From an uncultured bacterium (GTDB taxonomy: Bacteria > Cloacimonadota > Cloacimonadia > Cloacimonadales > Cloacimonadaceae): DNA of 10,365 nt. Positions 6,810 through 10,365 of the stretch are shown here, piece by piece; within the stretch, counting starts at the first letter, position 1, and each line of letters begins with the position of its first letter. The position numbers and the translations under genes were made by a program. The notes below the pieces were generated by a model, which was not told where the DNA came from, did not search any database, and saw only the letters and a list, made by a program, of their open reading frames with translations. The stretch is taken from the NCBI GenBank assembly GCA_937924555.1, contig CALDSN010000125.1, forward strand, positions 1 to 10,365, in the 5' to 3' direction.

Positions 6810-7205
6810 TTAGCAGTTATTCGCTTCTTCGTCCGCAAAGGGATTCAGGGTTTTCTTTTTCACCGGCTCTTCATGTGGGATGATGCACAAGAACTTCAAA
6901 GTGTCTGTGCCTGTGTTGTTAAAGGAATGCATCATTCCGGGATCAACATACATGGCATCATTGGCGGAGAAAGGTTTTTCTCCCTCTTCGGTAACCAACA
7001 CTCCGGTTCCGGAAAGGCAATACAATTCGTGTTCCCAATTATGCTGGTGATAAGGGGTGTGCCCACCGGGGGCAACTTCAAACAAACGCATGGCAAAGTT
7101 TGGGGCACCGTCCTTCTGGGCAATTAGCCAGCGGATTTGAGCACCCTCAGCTCCATCGGCATACACAGGTTCTAGTTCAACCTGATCGTAATGGACTACT
7201 TTCAT
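6810..7205 (-). CDS. Single-domain cupin protein
   Basis: A 131-residue protein with one conserved cupin barrel. Motif 1 is HTPYHQHNWEHELYCLSG (49-66), with probable metal ligands H53, H55 and E60. Motif 2 is DPGMMHSFNN (88-97), with the fourth ligand H93. A short charged tail (112-131) follows the barrel and ends in NNC. Cupins of this size include isomerases, dioxygenases and sugar-binding proteins, so the reaction cannot be named. The start is firm: AAAGGAGG lies a few bases before the ATG. The gene is the first of a two-gene operon with the M42 peptidase, at a spacing of 10 bases. Confidence 0.88.
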   Translation of the reverse strand: MKVVHYDQVELEPVYADGAEGAQIRWLIAQKDGAPNFAMRLFEVAPGGHTPYHQHNWEHELYCLSGTGVLVTEEGEKPFSANDAMYVDPGMMHSFNNTGTDTLKFLCIIPHEEPVKKKTLNPFADEEANNC

Positions 7206-7285
7206 TTATTCCTCCTTTGGGGAAGTGTAATTATCTCATTTATTCTGCAACGTGACACAGGGCTATAATTATGTCAAGCCGCATT

Positions 7286-7291
7286 ATTATA
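7286..7291 (-). promoter_or_regulatory. Candidate -10 box for the cupin-M42 operon
   Basis: A perfect TATAAT on the minus strand, about 80 bases before the cupin ATG, in an AT-rich stretch. The -35 position holds only a 3-of-6 match, so the assignment rests on the -10 and its location. Confidence 0.3.
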
Positions 7292-7363
7292 CAAGCTAAA
7301 GCTCCCAAGGCTAAAAGCAAGGATTCCTGTCAGATGCAGTATGTTTTTTTAGACAAAGCTCTT

Positions 7364-7440
7364 GGACTTAATACGGACTCAATACGGTATCATTGCGGAC
7401 AAAGTCCGTAGTTAGTCCGTATTGATAGCGCAATGATACC
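7364..7440. repeat. Interleaved inverted repeats built partly from 11-bp units
   Basis: Arm A (AATACGGACT, 7370-7379) is perfectly complementary to A' (7414-7423). Arm B (GGTATCATTGCG, 7386-7397) is perfectly complementary to B' (7429-7440). The order A-B-A'-B' means the two stems cannot nest; they would form a pseudoknot or alternatives. A small hairpin CGGAC-AAA-GTCCG (7396-7408) sits inside. The left half is a tandem 11-bp repeat (GGACTTAATAC at 7364-7374, GGACTCAATAC at 7375-7385). The right half has two AGTCCGTA copies (7403-7410 and 7414-7421) with the same 11-base period in opposite orientation. It may be a regulator-binding array, a structured RNA leader or a small repeat element. Confidence 0.8.
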
Positions 7441-7571
7441 AAGAGAAGAATGTATGTTCGCAAGAGACTCGAAGCTGATCAATTTGATGGGAGTTAAATT
7501 ATCACTCGACAAAAATGCAGATATTCCTAAACTTGCCATCCTTAGTTAAGTAGTTGAATTTGGGAGATTTT

Positions 7572-8339
7572 ATGATTAAAGTGTTGAACCTGAGTAAAGA
7601 GTTCCCCAAGAAGGACGGAACCGTGTTCCGTGCCGTAGATGATATAAGTTTTGAGGCTCACGATTCCGAGATTGTGTGCTTGTTGGGGGTGAATGGAGCC
7701 GGTAAAACCACCACCATGCGCATCCTCTCCACCATCTTCAAGCCAAGTGGCGGAACAGCAGAGATACAAGGATTCGATATCGCCAAAAATGCCCAGCAAG
7801 TGCGGGAAAATCTTGGTTTTCTCACCGGAGATACAGGTTTGTATAATCGCTTGAGAGGCTATGAATTCATCCGCTATTTTGGCAGACTCTATGGTGTGGA
7901 GGAAAAGACCATTGATGCCCGCATCAAAGAAATGGCAGATATGCTGGATATGCACGACTTTCTGGATAAGAAAATTGAGTTTATGTCCACCGGAATGAAG
8001 CAGAAGGTATCCATTGTCCGCTCCATTATTCACGATCCACCGGTGATGATCTTTGACGAGCCAACCTCAGGCTTGGATATCCTAACTGCCAGGAACATTG
8101 TGGCTTTCATCCGTCAATGCAAGCAAAAAGGAAAGTGCGTGCTGTTTTCCACCCACATCATGCGTGAAGCAGAACGGCTTGCCGATAGAATCGTGATGAT
8201 CCATAAAGGCAAGATTTTGGCAAATGGAAGCTTGGAAGAGCTGCGGGCACACTCCGGGCAGGTTGATCTGGACGATGTGTTTGTGCATTATGTGAACCAA
8301 TTTACCGATGAAACGGAGGTGCAGGCTCATGAATTTTAA
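7572..8339 (+). CDS. natA: NatA-like ABC transporter ATP-binding protein
   Basis: A 255-residue cytoplasmic ABC ATPase. In order it shows Walker A GVNGAGKTT (39-47), a FLTGDTGLY segment (83-91) where many ABC proteins have the Q-loop, the signature MSTGMKQK (138-145) in place of the classic LSGGQ, Walker B VMIFDEP (158-164) with catalytic E163, the D-loop SGLD (166-169) and the switch histidine H195 in FSTH. The STGMKQK variant and HDPP before Walker B are typical of NatA, the ATPase of the sodium-extruding NatAB transporter of Bacillus, but many relatives have other or unknown substrates. The ATG at 7572 follows GGGAGA by 4 bases; an in-frame TTG at 7554 is possible but lacks support. Its stop overlaps the start of the permease gene, so the two are coupled and surely partners. 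Confidence 0.92.
   Translation: MIKVLNLSKEFPKKDGTVFRAVDDISFEAHDSEIVCLLGVNGAGKTTTMRILSTIFKPSGGTAEIQGFDIAKNAQQVRENLGFLTGDTGLYNRLRGYEFIRYFGRLYGVEEKTIDARIKEMADMLDMHDFLDKKIEFMSTGMKQKVSIVRSIIHDPPVMIFDEPTSGLDILTARNIVAFIRQCKQKGKCVLFSTHIMREAERLADRIVMIHKGKILANGSLEELRAHSGQVDLDDVFVHYVNQFTDETEVQAHEF
8315..8319 (+). promoter_or_regulatory. Ribosome binding site fixing the permease start
   Basis: GGAGG lies 9 bases before the ATG at 8329 and downstream of another in-frame ATG at 8308. It therefore supports 8329 as the true start; the earlier ATG would only add MKRRCRL. Confidence 0.7.
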
Positions 8340-10319
8340 GAAAGTTGCTGTTGTATATCGCAAAGAGCTGCTGGAAGTGCTGCGGGATAAACGCACTCTG
8401 TTTGCCACATTGGTGCTGCCTGTGTTGTTGTACCCTCTGTTGATTGTAGGCTTCAATGCCATTATGACCCGTCAAACCGCTGAAATGGAAGAGCAAGGGG
8501 CAACAATAGCGCTACGCGATAGTGTGAACGATGATGTTACACGCATGCTTGCCACCGATATCGGAAGTATAGAGAACTTCAGTTATGTGCCGTACAGCCA
8601 AACAACGGATAAGCTGTATGAAGAAAAAGAGATTCAAGCCATTATCAGCTTCCGTGACTCTTTGGATGCTGCCGGAACCCGCTTTTATCGAGTTTATGTG
8701 CAGTATGACAAGTCCAAGGAGAGAGGCAGGTTGGTGTATAATAAGCTGGTGGATAGCTTCAAGATAAGTGAAAAGAAGCTGATGAAACAGCAATTAGAGC
8801 TTAACGGAGTAAAACCTGAGATATTGGAACTAATCAACATCCGCGAGAAAGATACCTCCACTGCTCAGAAGAAGATGGGAATGATGCTGGGGATGTTCCT
8901 GCCCTACATCATGGTGATAATGCTGCTTTCAGGAGCTTCCACGGTTGCTGCGGACTTGGTTGCCGGGGAGAAGGAACGCCGTACGCTGGAAACCCTCCTG
9001 GTGTCATCAGCGGCAAGACAGGAACTGGTGTTCGGCAAGTATCTGACCATTATAACCCTGTCTATGGTTAATGTGTTTGTGAACCTGTTCAGCATCAGCT
9101 TTTCGCTGAAGTTCATGCTAGCGAATTCCGCGGCTGAGATGGCAGGAGTGCAGATGCCAATGAGCGCAATCCTTATCCTGTTGATGGCGATGATACCTCT
9201 TGCGACATTCTTTGCTGCAGTGCTGCTGTCCATCTCCACATTCAGCAGGAACATGAAGGAAGCCCGCACCTATGAGCAACCTCTGTTGTGGGTGGCAATG
9301 ATGCTGGCAATGGTAAGCTTTTTGCCTGCTGTGGATATGAGCAATCTGATGGCGTTGATACCAATTGTGAACATTGCTTTGTTGTTCAAAGCAGTGATGA
9401 TAAACGAATATACCATGTCGCACCTGCTAATCACCATTGGCAGCACCTTGGTGCTGGATGTGCTTGCCATCTGGGCGACGATTAAACTATTTACCACCGA
9501 ATCTGTGCTGTTCCGCTCTGAGGATGATGGGGGCAGCCTGAAAGCTGTGTCTAAGAACAAGAAAAGCTTCTTCAATCCATTTAATGGAGTTGTGTATTTC
9601 TCCCTTGCTTTGGTTGTTATGTACTACCTTGGTTCATATCTGCAGATAAAGGACTTGATGAAGGGCTTACTGCAAACTCAGGTATTCATCATCGGGCTCC
9701 CTGCATGGTTGATAATCAGGTTGCTTAAGCTCAAAGAAAATGAGATTGTCCGCCTGAAAGCACCAAAGCTCAAGGAACTGCTAATCGTACCTTTTATTGC
9801 CATCCCTGCAGCAGTGATTGTGTCCATCCTTTCACAGTTTATAAACATGATATTCCCCTTCCCCGCCAAATACTTGGAGATTATGGGTAAGCTGTTTACC
9901 ATGGACTCATCTGTGCTAAAGGTGTTTATGGTTATGGCATTGGCTCCGGGGTTCTTTGAAGAATACATGTTCCGAGGGTTTATGATGCGCTTCTTTGAGA
10001 AGTATGGGGATAAAGCAGCCATTATCATAACTGCCTTCTTGTTTGCGGCATTCCATTTAGATCCCTTCCGTTTCGTACCCGTGTTCCTGCTGGGCTTGTT
10101 ATTAGGTTACCTAACCTTACGCTCCGGCTCTATTGTAAACAGCATGCTGTCCCACACCATAAATAATGGACTTGCCTTGGTACTGGTTACCTACGGTGGT
10201 TCTAGTTGGTTGAAACCACTAATCTCTGGCAAAGATGAGCTGCACTATTGGGTACTGATCCCTGCACTTGTAGTATTCACCATTGCCATATATTTGTTCC
10301 ATAAGGTAACTGAAAAAGG
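8329..10319 (+). CDS. ABC-2/NatB-type permease fused to a CPBP intramembrane metalloprotease domain, 3' end missing
   Basis: The visible part is 664 residues. The N-terminal half is an ABC-2 permease: a first membrane helix (about 23-44), a large soluble loop (about 45-182), then several helices (about 184-390) with the conserved GEKERRTLETLLVS (213-226) and GKYLT (236-240). The C-terminal half (from about 420) is a CPBP/Abi (CAAX-protease-like) domain with EEYMFR (544-549), FAAFH (572-576) and HTINN (609-613), the residues expected to bind metal. Such fusions paired with a NatA-like ATPase are known in several bacterial groups; the transported substrate and the protease target are not established. 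It overlaps the ATPase gene by 11 bases. The gene runs into sequencing adapter at 10320, so residues after G664 (DRKSVV) and the apparent stop at 10339-10341 are not real. Confidence 0.9.
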
Positions 10320-10365
10320 AGATCGGAAGAGCGTCGTGTAGGGAAAGAGTGTAGATCTCGGTGGT
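10320..10365 (+). other. Illumina TruSeq adapter sequence (artefact)
   Basis: The 46 terminal bases begin AGATCGGAAGAGCGTCGTGT and continue as the reverse complement of the Illumina TruSeq universal adapter, as I remember it, to the last base of the window. The first base (A, 10320) may also be genomic. This is untrimmed adapter at a contig end, so true sequence stops at about 10319. Confidence 0.97.

Larger units (their letters stand above)
7206..7571. other. Divergent intergenic region (366 bases) with repeats and no gene
   Basis: No coding region is convincing here. The region must hold promoters for the cupin operon (left) and the ABC operon (right). For the cupin operon a perfect TATAAT lies on the minus strand at 7286-7291, with only a poor -35 (TTAGCC, 7309-7314). 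A perfect TTGACA (7272-7277, minus) has no -10 at a usable distance. No good promoter is visible for the ABC genes. The repeat module at 7364-7440 occupies the centre. An 11-base palindrome (ATCAATTTGAT, 7478-7488) lies further right and could be an operator. Confidence 0.5.

Noticed and set aside
6800..6838. Upstream extension of the M42 peptidase by 13 residues
   Set aside because: It would overlap the cupin gene, and the AAGGA signal directly precedes the ATG at 6799.
7272..7277. TTGACA on the minus strand as the -35 box of the cupin promoter
   Set aside because: No -10-like sequence occurs 15 to 19 bases downstream.
7369..7387. Resemblance to the T7 RNA polymerase promoter (TAATACG followed by ACTCA)
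   Set aside because: One extra G interrupts the match and the initiation region differs. The similarity is explained by the local 11-bp repeats, and no phage gene is nearby.
7364..7440. Integron attC site or CRISPR array
   Set aside because: There are no R-box sequences (GTTRRRY) in the right places, no integrase nearby, and the repeats are too short and irregular for CRISPR.

Overview
The window is a 10.3 kb piece of a bacterial genome, most likely the end of a metagenome contig. The last 46 bases match the Illumina TruSeq universal adapter and are not biological. The gene content points to a Gram-negative member of the Fibrobacterota-Chlorobiota-Bacteroidota (FCB) sphere. A secreted carboxypeptidase ends in an NPFN-type C-terminal sorting domain like those exported by type IX secretion, there is a beta-barrel protein ending in phenylalanine, and two adjacent genes encode lipoproteins. 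Candidatus Cloacimonadota is my best guess at the phylum, from general resemblance only.

Left part (1-5564, all minus strand, read right to left): a 58-residue zinc-ribbon protein, then the 16S rRNA dimethyltransferase RsmA/KsgA, an outer-membrane beta-barrel protein, an M14 zinc carboxypeptidase, a DUF192 lipoprotein, and a divergent polysaccharide-deacetylase lipoprotein. The last of these starts at GTG and runs off the left edge. The genes are tightly packed. The barrel gene overlaps rsmA by 47 bases and the deacetylase gene overlaps the DUF192 gene by 19. A terminator-like hairpin with a competing alternative stem lies between the zinc-ribbon gene and rsmA and may act as an attenuator. 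Four of the six products are predicted to be exported, so this is mainly a cell-envelope cluster.

Middle (5691-7205, minus strand): a two-gene operon of a cupin protein followed 10 bases later by an M42-family aminopeptidase. It closes with a strong intrinsic terminator at about 5691-5722.

A 366-base divergent intergenic region (7206-7571) separates the cupin operon from the right-hand operon. It contains an unexplained compact structure at 7364-7440. Two perfect inverted repeats (10 and 12 bp) are interleaved in A-B-A'-B' order, and 11-bp repeat units occur in both orientations.

Right part (7572-10319, plus strand): a NatA-like ABC ATPase overlaps the start of a large membrane protein that fuses an ABC-2/NatB-type permease to a CPBP (Abi/CAAX protease-like) intramembrane metalloprotease domain. 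The fusion gene is cut off by the adapter, so its true C-terminus is unknown and the stop codon visible at 10339-10341 is an artefact.

I found no CRISPR array, tRNA, rRNA, transposase or phage gene. The observations most worth following up are the hairpin upstream of rsmA, the interleaved repeats at 7364-7440, and the adapter read-through.
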